10,341 nt of DNA from an uncultured Rhodocyclaceae bacterium (GTDB lineage Bacteria > Pseudomonadota > Gammaproteobacteria > Burkholderiales > Rhodocyclaceae): positions 1 to 10,341 of the forward strand of contig CAIYZZ010000233.1 of the NCBI GenBank assembly GCA_903930805.1, read 5' to 3'. Made by a program: the position numbers and the translations under genes. Below, piece after piece: positions 1 through 8,843 of the stretch. Numbering within the stretch: the stretch's first letter is position 1; every line of letters starts with the position of its first letter. The notes below the pieces were generated by a model. It did no database searches. It saw only the letters and a program-made list of their open reading frames with translations, and was not told the origin of the DNA.

Positions 1-1278
1 CCCATCTTTCGCAACACCGAAAGCATCGAGCATGGAAGCCACCGGGCTGGTGAAACCCATGGCCAGAAAAACCAGATCAGCCTTGATCTCGAATTCAGAA
101 CCCGGCACCTCGGTCATCTTGCCACCCTGCCAGTCGAGGCGCACGCACTTGAGTGCTGTCAGTTTTCCGCTCTCCCCCATAAATTCCTTGGTGGCAATCG
201 ACCAGTCACGACTGCAGCCTTCATCATGTGACGAGGAAGTACGCATCTTGGTCGGCCAGTAGGGCCAGATTAGCGGCTTGTTTTCCTGCTCAGGCGGCTT
301 GGGCAGCAGCTCAAACTGCGTAATACTGGCCGCGCCCTGGCGGTTGGAGGTGCCGACACAATCCGAACCGGTATCGCCACCGCCGATTACCACGACAGAC
401 TTGCCCGCAGCAGAGATCGGGTTGCGCTTGCCGCCACCGACCTGCTTATTCTGCGGGATGAGAAATTCCAGGGCAAAGAACACGCCTTCGAGGCTGCGCC
501 CCGGAATCGGCAGGTCACGTGGGGTCTCGGAACCACCCGCCAGCACGACTGCATCAAAGTCTTTCATCAGCTTGGCGGGCGCGATTACCCTGGTCGCATC
601 GCTCACCACCCCCTTGGGCATATCCGTTCCCACCAGCGTCTTCAACTGGAACTTGACGCCCTCGGCTTTGAGCTGGGCAGCGCGCCATTCAATCAGGCGC
701 TTGTCGAGCTTGAAGTCGGGGATGCCGTAGCGCACTAATCCGCCGATAGCATCGTTCTTTTCGAAGACCGTAACATCGTGGCCAACACGCACCAATTGTT
801 GCGCTGCCGCCAAGCCAGCCGGGCCGGAACCAACAACGGCAACCTTCCTGCCGGTCTTGACGGCAGCGGGTTGCGGCAATACCCAGCCGTTCTCGCCGGC
901 CTTGTCGATGATGGCATGTTCGATCGACTTGATGCCCACGGGCGCGGCATTCACGCCCAGCGTACAAGCCGCCTCGCAGGGTGCAGGGCAGATGCGGCTG
1001 GTGAACTCTGGGAAGTTGTTGGTCGAGTGCAGCGTGTCGATGGCCTCGCGCCACTTGCCCTTGAAGACCAGATCGTTCCAGTCGGGGATCAGATTGTTGA
1101 TCGGACAACCATTGTTGCAAAACGGAATACCGCAATCCATGCAGCGTGCGCCCTGCGTCTTGGCCTCGTCGTCCTTCAGGTGGCCGACGAATTCACGATA
1201 ATGCTTGAGGCGCTGTTCGACAGGTTCGTAGCTTTCGGAGAGGCGTTCGAACTCGAGGAATCCGGTGGGCTTGCCCAT
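1..1278 (-). CDS. gltD: Glutamate synthase (NADPH) small subunit, C-terminus cut by window edge
   Basis: This is the beta subunit of GOGAT. By family knowledge it oxidises NADPH on FAD and passes electrons through 4Fe-4S clusters to the FMN of GltB, in the cytoplasm. The frame is open from the ATG at 1278 to the edge, giving 426 residues of the usual 470-490; the stop lies outside. The N-terminal ferredoxin-like part has two cysteine groups, C46/C49/C54/C58 and C97/C101/C105, in the contexts CMDCGIPFC and [12 protein letters not shown] first Rossmann motif, GSGPAG at 150-155, should bind FAD. A second, GGGDTG at 299-304, should bind NADPH. The visible end has the FAD-domain motif LAMGFTSPV. 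The ATG is 1 nt after the gltB stop and has a near-perfect Shine-Dalgarno, so translation is probably coupled to gltB. All expected cofactor residues in the visible part are present, with no frameshift. A GltD-like subunit of another oxidoreductase is unlikely directly after gltB. Confidence 0.97.
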   Translation of the reverse strand, partial: MGKPTGFLEFERLSESYEPVEQRLKHYREFVGHLKDDEAKTQGARCMDCGIPFCNNGCPINNLIPDWNDLVFKGKWREAIDTLHSTNNFPEFTSRICPAPCEAACTLGVNAAPVGIKSIEHAIIDKAGENGWVLPQPAAVKTGRKVAVVGSGPAGLAAAQQLVRVGHDVTVFEKNDAIGGLVRYGIPDFKLDKRLIEWRAAQLKAEGVKFQLKTLVGTDMPKGVVSDATRVIAPAKLMKDFDAVVLAGGSETPRDLPIPGRSLEGVFFALEFLIPQNKQVGGGKRNPISAAGKSVVVIGGGDTGSDCVGTSNRQGAASITQFELLPKPPEQENKPLIWPYWPTKMRTSSSHDEGCSRDWSIATKEFMGESGKLTALKCVRLDWQGGKMTEVPGSEFEIKADLVFLAMGFTSPVASMLDAFGVAKDG

Positions 1279-1279
1279 G

Positions 1280-4200
1280 TTATGCAGCCTCCTTTACTTG
1301 CTTCGCGGCCATTTCCTTGAGCGCGCGGCGATATTCATTCGGAAATATCTTGACGAACTTGGTGCGGTACTTTGCCCAGTCGGCCAGTACGCGAACCGCA
1401 ACTTCACTGCCGGTCTCGTCAAGATGCTTCTGGATTAACCCCATCAGCAAGTCCTCGTCCGCCTGATCTTTGTGGCGCGTGCCGTCGTTCGGCTGCTTGG
1501 CGGCCGGTAACACATTTTCCAGGGTGACCATGGACAGGTTGCAGCGTTTCTCGAAACTGCCATCGGCATCGAGCACATACGCGATACCGCCACTCATGCC
1601 GGCCGCGAAGTTGCGACCGGTCTGGCCCAGCACCACCACGGTACCGCCCGTCATGTACTCGCAACAGTGGTCGCCCGTGCCTTCGACAACGGCCGTGGCG
1701 CCTGAGTTGCGCACACAGAAACGCTCGCCGGCCACGCCACGGAAAAACACTTCACCGGCGATGGCGCCATACAGCACGGTATTGCCGACGATGATGTTTT
1801 CGCAAGGAATGCCGCGGAATGCCTGTGGCGGCTTGACGACGATCTTGCCGCCGCACAGACCCTTGCCCACATAGTCGTTGGCTTCGCCGGTCAGCTTCAG
1901 CGTGATGCCGTGCGCCAGAAAAGCCCCAAAGCTTTGCCCCGCCGTACCGTTCAAGCGGACATGAATGGTCTCGTCCGGCAGGCCGGCATGGCCATAACGT
2001 CGCGCAATTTCGTGCGAGAGCATGGTGCCGACGGTGCGATTCAGGTTCTTCACCGTGACGTCGATGCTTACTTTTTCGCCACATTCCAGCGCCGGGCGCG
2101 CCTTGTCGATCAACTGTCGATCGAGCGCCTTGGCGATGCCATGATCCTGCGTTTCGCAATGGTGGCGGGCAACCTCGGCGGGCACCGTCGGCATGTAGAA
2201 GATGCGCGAGAAGTCGAGGCCGCGCGCCTTCCAGTGCGCGACACCCTTCTTCATATCGAGGAGGTCGCTGCGGCCGATCAGGTCGTCGAAACGGCGAATC
2301 CCCATCGTGGCCATCAACTGACGCGCCTCCTCCGCCACGAAGAAAAAGTAATTAACGACATGCTCGGGTTGGCCGGTAAAGCGCTTGCGCAGCACGGGAT
2401 CTTGCGTCGCCACCCCCACCGGACAGGTGTTCAGATGGCACTTGCGCATCATCAGGCAGCCTTCGACCACCAGCGGTGCCGTGGCGAAACCAAACTCGTC
2501 GGCACCGAGCAAAGCGCCCACGATAACGTCGCGGCCCGTCTTCATTTGGCCATCGACCTGCACACGGATGCGGCCACGCAATCGGTTCAGCACTAGTGTC
2601 TGTTGCGTTTCGGCAAGGCCCAACTCCCAGGGTGATCCGGCATGCTTGATCGATGAGAGGGGTGATGCCCCCGTGCCGCCGTCAAATCCGGAAATCACCA
2701 GATGGTCGGCCTTGGCCTTGGAGACGCCCGCCGCCACGGTACCGACACCGATTTCGGAGACCAGCTTGACCGAAATGGCGGCGCTTGGATTGGCGTTCTT
2801 CAGGTCATGGATCAGTTGCGCCAGATCTTCGATCGAATAAATGTCGTGGTGCGGCGGCGGCGAAATCAGGCCGACGCCCGGTACTGAGTGACGCAAGAAA
2901 CCAATGTATTCAGAAACCTTGTGGCCAGGTAGTTGGCCGCCTTCACCGGGCTTGGCGCCCTGGGCCATCTTGATCTGGATCTGATCGGCATTCGCCAGAT
3001 ATTCGGTGGTCACACCAAAGCGGCCAGAGGCGACCTGCTTGATCGCACTGCGCAGGCTGTCGCCTTCCCTGAGCGGAATATCGCGTTCGATGCGACTGGC
3101 ACCGACCACACTGGCTACCGTCGCGCCAGCGCCGACTTTCTGGAAGCGGCTCGGGTCTTCGCCGCCCTCGCCAGTATTCGACTTGCCGCCGATGCGGTTC
3201 ATCGCGATAGCCAAGGTCGTGTGGGATTCAGTCGAGATGGCACCGAGTGAAATGGCACCAGTAGCGAAGCGCTTGACGATCTCGGTTGCCGGTTCAACCT
3301 CGTCGAGCGGCACGGGCGCGCCAACCGGTAGCAACTCGAACAAACCACGTAGCGTCATGTGACGTTTGCCCTGGTCGTTGATGATCGCCGCGTATTCCTG
3401 GTAGGTATCGAACTTGCCGGAGCGCGTTGCATGCTGCAACTTGGCGATGGCATCGGGCGTCCACATATGCTCTTCGCCGCGCACCCGAAAAGCATATTCC
3501 CCGCCGCAGTCGAGCGCGTCGGCGAGCACCGGGTCATTGCCGAAAGCCGCAGCATGCGTATTCAGGGTTTCCAGCGCGACCTCCTTGAGGCCGATGCCCT
3601 CGATGCGCGTTGGCGTGCCGGCAAAGTAGCGGGAAATGAATTCTGACGACAGGCCCACTGCTTCGAAGATTTGCGCGCCGCAGTAGGACTGGTAGGTGGA
3701 GATACCCATTTTCGACATTACCTTCATCAGTCCTTTGCCAATCGCCTTGATGAAATGTTTCTGGCAATCAGCGGCGGCCGGGTTACCTGGTAGTGAAGGC
3801 GCATTGGCGGCAATGCTCTCGAAGGCCAACCAGGGATGAATGGCCTCGGCGCCATACCCCGCCAGCAGCGCGAAATGATGCGTCTCGCGCGCGTCGCCGG
3901 TTTCCACCACCAGTCCGCAGGAGGTGCGTTTGCCCGCCTTCACCAGATATTGATGCACGGCCGAACAAGCCAGCAGCGCCGGGATCGGTGCGCGCACAGC
4001 ATCGACGGCACGGTCGGAAAGAATAATGACCGTGCAACCCTCGCCCACCGCACGCTCGGCGCGCACGCAAACCTGATAGAGCGCATCGCTCATACCCGCC
4101 GGTCCGTCCGCTGCCGGCGTGGTGATGTCAATGACGTGCGAGCAGAAAGCGCCCTGCGTCAGCTTGTCGATCTGCTTCAGTTTGGCCATATCGGCCGGCG

Positions 4201-5908
4201 TCAGAATCGGCTGGTGCACTTCCAAGCGTGGCGTGGGTATGGTCTCATGCACCCCGAGCAGGTTCGGATTCGGGCTGACCAGCGAGATCAGCGACATGAC
4301 GATTTCTTCGCGGATCGGGTCGATCGGCGGATTCGTCACCTGCGCGAATAATTGCTTGAAATAGCTGAACAACGGCTTGTTCTTGCTGGAGAGCACCGGC
4401 AACGGGCTATCGTTGCCCATCGAACCAGTCGCTTCCTCGCCATTCAAGACCATTGGGTTGATGATGAACTTGAAATCTTCCTGAGTGTAGCCAAAAGCCT
4501 GCTGCAAGTCGAGAAGCGGCACGGACAATTTCTCGCGCCCTTTCACCTCGGGCATTTCGTCGACGTAATAGCGCGACTTCTCGATCCATTGGCGATAGGG
4601 TTTCGCGGTGGCCAGCGTATGCTTGACCTCGTCGTCACCGATGATGCGGCCCTGCTCGAGATCGATCAGCAACATCTTGCCGGGCTGCAGGCGCCACTTC
4701 TTGATGATGCGCTCCTGCGGGATCGGCAGCACGCCGATTTCCGAGGACATGACGACGAGATTGTCGTCAGTGACCAGATAGCGCGCTGGCCGCAAACCGT
4801 TGCGGTCGAGCGTGGCACCGATTTGCCGCCCGTCGGTAAAGGCGACCGCCGCCGGACCATCCCAGGGCTCCATCAAGGCCATGTGGTATTCGTAGAAGGC
4901 ACGCCGCTCTTCGTCCATCAGCGGGTTGCCGGCCCAGGCTTCAGGAATCAGCATCATCATGGCGTGGGCCAGGCTGTAACCGCCCATCACCAGAAGCTCG
5001 AGGGCATTATCGAAGCTGGCGGAATCAGATTGGCCGTCATAGATCAGCGGCCAGATCTTTTGCAGATCCTCGCCGAAGAGCGGTGAGGAAATACCGTGCT
5101 CACGCGCACGAATCCAGTTCACATTGCCGCGCAGCGTATTGATCTCGCCGTTGTGCGCGATCATGCGAAACGGATGTGCCAGATCCCAGGTGGGGAACGT
5201 GTTAGTCGAGAAACGTTGGTGCACCAGTGCTAGGGCAGATACCAAGCGCTCGTCGCTCAAATCGCGGAAGTATTCGCCGACTTGATCTGCCAGCAGCATG
5301 CCCTTGTAAACCAGGGTTCGCGTCGACAGCGAGGGAACATAAAACATCTTGACGTCGGGCAGCTTGAGCGCTTGCACACGATGGCCTGCCTCCTTGCGGA
5401 TGACAAACAGCTTGCGCTCCAGTGCATCGGCATCGACAACGCCTTCGCCACGACCGATGAATACCTGACGGATCACCGGCTCGATATCCTTCGCCGCCTG
5501 CGCCAGACCGGAATTATCGACCGGTACATCACGCCAGCCGAGCAAAACCTGGCCTTCATAGCGTACCGTGCGCTCGATCGCGGCCTCACATGCGCGGCGG
5601 CTCTCGATGTTGCGCGGCAGGAAGATCATGCCGACGCCGTACTCATCGGTTGGGGGCAGCGTCACCCCCTGACGGGCCATTTCCTCACGGAGGAAGGCGT
5701 CGGGAATCTGGATCAGGATGCCGGCGCCATCGCCAAGCAAGGGATCGTAGCCGGTAGCACCGCGATGTTCGAGATTCTTGAGGATCTGCAAGCCCTGCGC
5801 AACGATGGCGTGGCTCTTCTGGTTCTTGATATGGGCGACGAAGCCGACGCCACAGGCGTCATGCTCGTTGGCGGGGTCATACAGGCCCTGTCGGCTGGGG
5901 TGTTCCAT
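1280..5908 (-). CDS. gltB: Glutamate synthase (NADPH) large subunit
   Basis: This is the alpha subunit of GOGAT: it hydrolyses glutamine, tunnels the ammonia and reductively aminates 2-oxoglutarate, giving two glutamates. At 1542 residues it is of typical bacterial length. The class II glutamine amidotransferase domain covers about 19-440. Its nucleophile is C19 in the context HDACGVGF, so an 18-residue propeptide is presumably removed. RFSTN at 232-236 and HNGEIN at 252-257 are the conserved active-site motifs. A central domain spans about 470-770. The FMN-binding synthase barrel spans about 830-1200, with [10 protein letters not shown] at 1074-1083 and the 3Fe-4S cysteines C1151, C1157 and C1162. 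The C-terminal GXGXG beta-helix covers about 1270-1470, with YVGKGLCGG from 1346 and [10 protein letters not shown] from 1438. The ATG at 5908 is the first possible start after an in-frame TGA at 5935-5933; its SD (GGGA, 7 nt away) is weak. It lies 1 nt before gltD. No catalytic residue is missing. Confidence 0.98.
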   Translation of the reverse strand: MEHPSRQGLYDPANEHDACGVGFVAHIKNQKSHAIVAQGLQILKNLEHRGATGYDPLLGDGAGILIQIPDAFLREEMARQGVTLPPTDEYGVGMIFLPRNIESRRACEAAIERTVRYEGQVLLGWRDVPVDNSGLAQAAKDIEPVIRQVFIGRGEGVVDADALERKLFVIRKEAGHRVQALKLPDVKMFYVPSLSTRTLVYKGMLLADQVGEYFRDLSDERLVSALALVHQRFSTNTFPTWDLAHPFRMIAHNGEINTLRGNVNWIRAREHGISSPLFGEDLQKIWPLIYDGQSDSASFDNALELLVMGGYSLAHAMMMLIPEAWAGNPLMDEERRAFYEYHMALMEPWDGPAAVAFTDGRQIGATLDRNGLRPARYLVTDDNLVVMSSEIGVLPIPQERIIKKWRLQPGKMLLIDLEQGRIIGDDEVKHTLATAKPYRQWIEKSRYYVDEMPEVKGREKLSVPLLDLQQAFGYTQEDFKFIINPMVLNGEEATGSMGNDSPLPVLSSKNKPLFSYFKQLFAQVTNPPIDPIREEIVMSLISLVSPNPNLLGVHETIPTPRLEVHQPILTPADMAKLKQIDKLTQGAFCSHVIDITTPAADGPAGMSDALYQVCVRAERAVGEGCTVIILSDRAVDAVRAPIPALLACSAVHQYLVKAGKRTSCGLVVETGDARETHHFALLAGYGAEAIHPWLAFESIAANAPSLPGNPAAADCQKHFIKAIGKGLMKVMSKMGISTYQSYCGAQIFEAVGLSSEFISRYFAGTPTRIEGIGLKEVALETLNTHAAAFGNDPVLADALDCGGEYAFRVRGEEHMWTPDAIAKLQHATRSGKFDTYQEYAAIINDQGKRHMTLRGLFELLPVGAPVPLDEVEPATEIVKRFATGAISLGAISTESHTTLAIAMNRIGGKSNTGEGGEDPSRFQKVGAGATVASVVGASRIERDIPLREGDSLRSAIKQVASGRFGVTTEYLANADQIQIKMAQGAKPGEGGQLPGHKVSEYIGFLRHSVPGVGLISPPPHHDIYSIEDLAQLIHDLKNANPSAAISVKLVSEIGVGTVAAGVSKAKADHLVISGFDGGTGASPLSSIKHAGSPWELGLAETQQTLVLNRLRGRIRVQVDGQMKTGRDVIVGALLGADEFGFATAPLVVEGCLMMRKCHLNTCPVGVATQDPVLRKRFTGQPEHVVNYFFFVAEEARQLMATMGIRRFDDLIGRSDLLDMKKGVAHWKARGLDFSRIFYMPTVPAEVARHHCETQDHGIAKALDRQLIDKARPALECGEKVSIDVTVKNLNRTVGTMLSHEIARRYGHAGLPDETIHVRLNGTAGQSFGAFLAHGITLKLTGEANDYVGKGLCGGKIVVKPPQAFRGIPCENIIVGNTVLYGAIAGEVFFRGVAGERFCVRNSGATAVVEGTGDHCCEYMTGGTVVVLGQTGRNFAAGMSGGIAYVLDADGSFEKRCNLSMVTLENVLPAAKQPNDGTRHKDQADEDLLMGLIQKHLDETGSEVAVRVLADWAKYRTKFVKIFPNEYRRALKEMAAKQVKEAA
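1288..1294 (-). promoter_or_regulatory. Ribosome binding site of gltD
   Basis: The minus strand reads AAGGAGG, nearly the full anti-SD complement, 9 nt before the gltD ATG at 1278. It lies inside the last codons of gltB. It is much stronger than the weak GGGA before gltB and confirms the gltD start. It also suggests efficient re-initiation by ribosomes finishing gltB. Confidence 0.85.
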
Positions 5909-5934
5909 GAATGTTTCCCGGAAATATGGCCGTC

Positions 5935-5965
5935 AAAAATGCTGGGGGCAGCGTGCCAACCCAGC
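5935..5965 (-). terminator. Terminator-like hairpin in the dgt-gltB gap (possible gltBD attenuator)
   Basis: On the minus strand the arm GCTGGG (5965-5960) pairs with CCCAGC (5946-5941). Inside it, after a two-base TT bulge (5959-5958), GGCA (5957-5954) pairs with TGCC (5950-5947) around a CGC triloop. The result is a 10-bp GC-rich stem followed by A and five Ts (5939-5935). The T run ends 26 nt before the gltB ATG, and no other terminator is seen after dgt. It could end the aroK-aroB-dgt transcript, attenuate transcripts started at the promoter at 6021-5993, or do both. The plus strand has no T tract beside the stem, so it is not bidirectional. Confidence 0.6.
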
Positions 5966-5992
5966 GCAATAAGTGCAATAGGCGAACCGCGA

Positions 5993-6021
5993 AATATACC
6001 CAGATTCCGCCTACGGCTCAA
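5993..6021 (-). promoter_or_regulatory. Candidate sigma70 promoter of gltBD
   Basis: The minus strand has a -35 element TTGAGC (6021-6016; 4 of 6 matches to TTGACA), a spacer of exactly 17 bp, and a -10 element TATATT (5998-5993; 5 of 6 matches). Transcription would start near G5987, giving a leader of about 79 nt that contains the hairpin at 5965-5935. A weaker alternative uses TTGATA (6048-6043), overlapping the dgt stop, with a poor -10 (CGTATT) 17 bp on. The call rests on consensus matching only. Confidence 0.5.
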
Positions 6022-6044
6022 TACGTCTGCCGAGTAGGAGGGTA

Positions 6045-7169
6045 TCAAAATTCTCCGACGGCAAAGAGCCGCCGGTGCTCTTTCACGGCATAACGATCGG
6101 TCATGCCGGCGATGTAGTCGGCAATCGCGCGCGGGATGCCCTCATTCTCGCCACTGGATTGATATTGGGGGGGCAACAGGCGGACATCGGACTGGAAGGC
6201 CTCGAACAAATCACGTATCACTCGCCGCGCCTTGCTGGTCATGCGCACTACCTGATAGTGGCGGTAGAGCTCTCCACGGAGAAAAGTCTTGAGTGCCCAA
6301 TTCTCCGTCTGCATCTCGGAGGAAAACCCCACGAGGGAGGGCGCCCGTTCGACATCAGCAAGCGATTCCACAGCTTGCGTCTCGATTCTGCGCATAGTTT
6401 CTGATAACAGATCAGTTACTTGCGCATCGATCATGCGCCTCACAGTTTCGTGAATCAGGCGGCGTCCCGATAACCGGGGGAATTCCTCGCGGGCCGCCCT
6501 GACATGTCTTGCAAACAAGCTGACGCCCTCAAGTTGTTCAACGGTAATCAAGCCAGAACGCAAACCGTCATCGACGTCATGGTTGTTGTAGGCGATTTCG
6601 TCCGCCAGATTGCAGATTTGCGCCTCCAGAGACGGACGGCGATCATGGATAAAGCGTTGCCCCAGTTCGCCCAGTTCCCGGGCCTTGGCCGGTGCGCAAT
6701 GTTTGAGAATGCCCGCGCGCGTTTCGAACATCAGGTTCAGACCATTGAATGCGCCATAGCGCTCCTCAAGCCGATCGACGATGCGCAGCGATTGCAGGTT
6801 GTGCTCGAACCCCCCGTGTTCCGCCATGCATTCATTCAGCGCATCCTGGCCGGCATGGCCGAAGGGTGTATGCCCGAGGTCGTGCGCGAGGGCTATTGCC
6901 TCGGTCAGATCATCGTTGAGCTTCAGAGTACGGGCGAGGGAGCGGGCAATCTGCGCCACCTCGATGGAATGTGTGAGGCGGGTGCGAAACAGATCACCCT
7001 CATGATTGACAAAAACCTGAGTCTTGTATTCGAGGCGACGAAATGCGGTCGAGTGCACGATGCGGTCGCGGTCACGCTGAAACTCGCCCCGCGCCTTGGG
7101 CCGCGGCTCATCATGGACGCGCCCGGGCGAAGCCGCTTCGATAACTGCGTAACTGGCTAACTCAGTCAC
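6045..7169 (-). CDS. dgt: Deoxyguanosinetriphosphate triphosphohydrolase-like HD-domain protein
   Basis: The protein belongs to the dGTPase-like HD superfamily, which cleaves dNTPs to the deoxynucleoside and tripolyphosphate using a metal held by an H...HD...D motif. Counting from the GTG at 7169 (374 residues, normal for the Dgt-like subfamily), the motif is H67 (RLTHSIEVA), H96-D97 ([13 protein letters not shown]) and D190 ([12 protein letters not shown]). The family signature [20 protein letters not shown] precedes it. Substrate preference (dGTP or other dNTPs) cannot be read from the sequence. No ATG fits the N-terminus. GTG 7169 overlaps the aroB stop (GTGACTGA) and gives MTELASYAV, similar to remembered homologues. 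A second GTG at 7190 would add 7 residues and has an AGAGG 9 nt upstream, so it remains possible. The overlap with aroB implies cotranscription. The stop is TGA at 6047-6045. Family membership is near certain; the exact start is not. Confidence 0.93.
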   Translation of the reverse strand: MTELASYAVIEAASPGRVHDEPRPKARGEFQRDRDRIVHSTAFRRLEYKTQVFVNHEGDLFRTRLTHSIEVAQIARSLARTLKLNDDLTEAIALAHDLGHTPFGHAGQDALNECMAEHGGFEHNLQSLRIVDRLEERYGAFNGLNLMFETRAGILKHCAPAKARELGELGQRFIHDRRPSLEAQICNLADEIAYNNHDVDDGLRSGLITVEQLEGVSLFARHVRAAREEFPRLSGRRLIHETVRRMIDAQVTDLLSETMRRIETQAVESLADVERAPSLVGFSSEMQTENWALKTFLRGELYRHYQVVRMTSKARRVIRDLFEAFQSDVRLLPPQYQSSGENEGIPRAIADYIAGMTDRYAVKEHRRLFAVGEF

Positions 7170-8253
7170 AGCAGGCTTCGATGGCGGCACGGATTTCCGC
7201 CTCTGGTGTATCGGCCCGGGTCACTGCTTCTCCCAGGCGCTTAAGCAGCACGAGGCGCAGACGCCCGGCGATTACTTTTTTGTCGTGACCCATTAGGTCA
7301 AGGTAGCGGTCGGCGCCCAACACCGCCCCACTCACCGGCAGTTTCGCCCGCATTAAAAGCGTACGGACACGCTCCACATCTGCATCAGTTAGCCAGCCCA
7401 GCCGCCTCGATAGCTCCGTGGCCATCATGGTTCCGGCAGCAACGGCTTCGCCGTGCAACCACTCACCGTAGCCCATTCCAGTTTCTATGGCATGGCCGAA
7501 GGTGTGGCCGAGATTAAGCAGCGCCCGCCCACCCTCTTGCGCCGTCTCGAGTTCATCGCCGGCCACCACCGCGGCCTTGTTGGCGCACGATCGCTCGATG
7601 GCAAACGACAAAGCTTCCGCATCCCTTGCCAGCAGTTTGTCGATGTTTTCTTCCAGCCACTCGAGAAACGGCAGGTCGCGTATTAGCCCGTACTTGATGA
7701 CTTCGGCCAAACCGGCGGATAACTCGCGAACCGGCAGGGTATTCAGAGTCTCGGTGTCTGCCAGTACCAAGCGTGGCTGCCAGAAGGCGCCAATCATGTT
7801 TTTGCCACGCAGATGGTTGATCCCGGTCTTGCCGCCGACCGATGAATCCACTTGGGCCAGCAGTGTCGTCGGCACCTGGATAAAGGGTACGCCCCGTTGA
7901 TAGGTCGCGGCGGCAAAGCCCGCCAGATCACCGATCACGCCACCGCCCAGGGCAATCACCGGCGTGCCTCTGTCACAACGCTCGGTCAGAAGATGGTCGT
8001 AAATTCGGTTCAGTGTTTCCCAGTTTTTATAAGCCTCACCATCAGGCAGGACCAGTGCCGTCCCGCCAGCGCCGACTTTTTCCAGGGCTGCCCGCAAGCG
8101 CTCCATGTACAGCGGCGCGACCACGTCATTGCTAACGATGGCAACACGCGATAATTTCACAGCGGATGACAACAACTCGGCATTATCCAGCAGGCTGGCA
8201 CCAATGTGGATCGGGTAAGACCGCTGTCCCAAACTGACATTCAATGTAGTCAT
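7162..8253 (-). CDS. aroB: 3-dehydroquinate synthase
   Basis: This cytoplasmic enzyme converts DAHP to 3-dehydroquinate, the second shikimate-pathway step, using NAD and a divalent metal, usually zinc. Its 363 residues match the family length. The NAD-binding region has [15 protein letters not shown] (101-115), followed by [20 protein letters not shown] (127-146). The metal ligands expected from family structures are present: E184 (LAEVIKYG), H250 (NLGHTFGH) and H267 (EWLHGEAV). K142 and the surrounding active-site segment are intact. The ATG at 8253 overlaps the aroK TGA as ATGA; only a weak GGA lies upstream, so translational coupling to aroK is likely. The 3' end overlaps the dgt start. 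The aroK-aroB pair is a very common arrangement in proteobacteria and supports both calls. Confidence 0.98.
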   Translation of the reverse strand: MTTLNVSLGQRSYPIHIGASLLDNAELLSSAVKLSRVAIVSNDVVAPLYMERLRAALEKVGAGGTALVLPDGEAYKNWETLNRIYDHLLTERCDRGTPVIALGGGVIGDLAGFAAATYQRGVPFIQVPTTLLAQVDSSVGGKTGINHLRGKNMIGAFWQPRLVLADTETLNTLPVRELSAGLAEVIKYGLIRDLPFLEWLEENIDKLLARDAEALSFAIERSCANKAAVVAGDELETAQEGGRALLNLGHTFGHAIETGMGYGEWLHGEAVAAGTMMATELSRRLGWLTDADVERVRTLLMRAKLPVSGAVLGADRYLDLMGHDKKVIAGRLRLVLLKRLGEAVTRADTPEAEIRAAIEACCD

Positions 8254-8765
8254 AAAGCTTTTAGCATCCGGTCGATGCTGTTCACCGTGTTATTCAGTCC
8301 GGCACTCGCTTCGATGACTGCATCCGCTACCTCCCGATAAAGCGGATCGCGCCTTGCAGCAAGGGTCGCTATGCGTGACAGCGGATCCACCACCTGCAGC
8401 AAGGGGCGTTTCTTGTCGTGTTTCGTACGCGCATACAGCAGGTCGGGGGATGCATGCAGGTAAATAACTTTTCCTGAACCTGCCATTCGGGCTCTGTTTA
8501 CAGGGTTCAAAACGACCCCACCTCCGGTGGCGACCACAAGATTTTCAGCGTTCGCTAGATTCGCCAAAGCCTGAGATTCCCGCTGACGAAAACCAGCCTC
8601 ACCTTCGATTTCAAATATTGTTGCCACTGAAACGCCTGTCAGTTTTTCGATACTCTGATCAAGATCGACAAATTGCCAGCCCATTATTTTGGCGAGCCGC
8701 TTCCCCACTGTCGTCTTGCCGGCACCCATCATGCCTACCAGATATACGTTTTCGCAATTTCTCAC
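8250..8765 (-). CDS. aroK: Shikimate kinase
   Basis: The enzyme phosphorylates shikimate at the 3-hydroxyl with ATP, in the cytoplasm, on the path to chorismate. The 171 residues match the family. The Walker A loop is GMMGAGKT (11-18). The shikimate-binding DLD is at 34-36 ([11 protein letters not shown]), R60 lies in EAGFRQRES, the GGG motif is at 81-83, and the LID segment carries R120 in KKRPLL. The start is the GTG at 8765: the next in-frame codon group upstream runs into a TAA at 8777-8775, and no ATG exists before the Walker A motif except inside it. There is no convincing SD. The gene follows the pilQ terminator by about 21 nt and overlaps aroB by 4 nt (ATGA), so it probably heads the aroK-aroB-dgt unit and has its own promoter. 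Confidence 0.97.
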   Translation of the reverse strand: MRNCENVYLVGMMGAGKTTVGKRLAKIMGWQFVDLDQSIEKLTGVSVATIFEIEGEAGFRQRESQALANLANAENLVVATGGGVVLNPVNRARMAGSGKVIYLHASPDLLYARTKHDKKRPLLQVVDPLSRIATLAARRDPLYREVADAVIEASAGLNNTVNSIDRMLKAL

Positions 8766-8771
8766 ACGCGC

Positions 8772-8780
8772 ATTTTATCA
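8772..8780 (-). promoter_or_regulatory. Candidate extended -10 promoter of aroK
   Basis: The minus strand reads TGATAAAAT, an extended -10 (TGN) joined to TAAAAT, one mismatch from TATAAT. No good -35 is found at 15-18 bp spacing, where the DNA belongs to the pilQ terminator; TTGTCT (8796-8791) is only 13 bp away. Extended -10 promoters can work without a good -35. The predicted transcription start, 7 nt beyond the hexamer, is G8765, the first base of the aroK GTG. Confidence 0.4.
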
Positions 8781-8786
8781 GCTGCG

Positions 8787-8816
8787 AAAAAGACAAGGGC
8801 CGGTCAGCGCCGGCCC
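8787..8816 (-). terminator. Rho-independent terminator after pilQ
   Basis: On the minus strand GGGCCGG (8816-8810) pairs perfectly with CCGGCCC (8803-8797) around a six-base CGCTGA loop. It is followed by TTGTCTTTTT (8796-8787), eight Ts in ten bases. It begins 27 nt after the pilQ stop, and no comparable T tract lies on the plus-strand side. It should end the pilus operon transcript and separate it from aroK. Confidence 0.85.
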
Positions 8817-8843
8817 CCATCCCACATTTGTTCCTTCAGCCAA

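Noticed and set aside
735..1135. Minus-strand ORFs of 71 and 148 codons within gltD
   Set aside because: They are in other frames of the true gltD frame, which carries the cysteine clusters and both nucleotide-binding motifs.
4352..5086. Plus-strand ORF of 244 codons inside gltB; similar long plus-strand ORFs at 1910-2596, 5282-6037 and 6504-7160
   Set aside because: They lie antisense to well-supported genes with complete family motifs. Their translations show no recognisable domains and look like complement-strand readings of GC-rich codons.
5945..5960. Possible sigma54 promoter before gltB (a perfect TGGCACG -24 element on the minus strand)
   Set aside because: At the required 10-nt spacing the -12 position is CC rather than GC, and the next GC is 3 nt too far. 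The bases are also explained by the hairpin stem.
5963..5976. Possible NtrC-like half-sites (GCAC, 5 nt, GCGC) in the gltB leader
   Set aside because: The second half-site has a mismatch and the spacing differs from the usual 7 nt, so it is too weak to call.
8762..8773. Mini-ORF ATG-CGC-GTG-TGA overlapping the aroK start, as a possible coupled leader peptide
   Set aside because: It encodes three residues, has no SD, and its ATG lies within the predicted -10 element. It is most likely chance.
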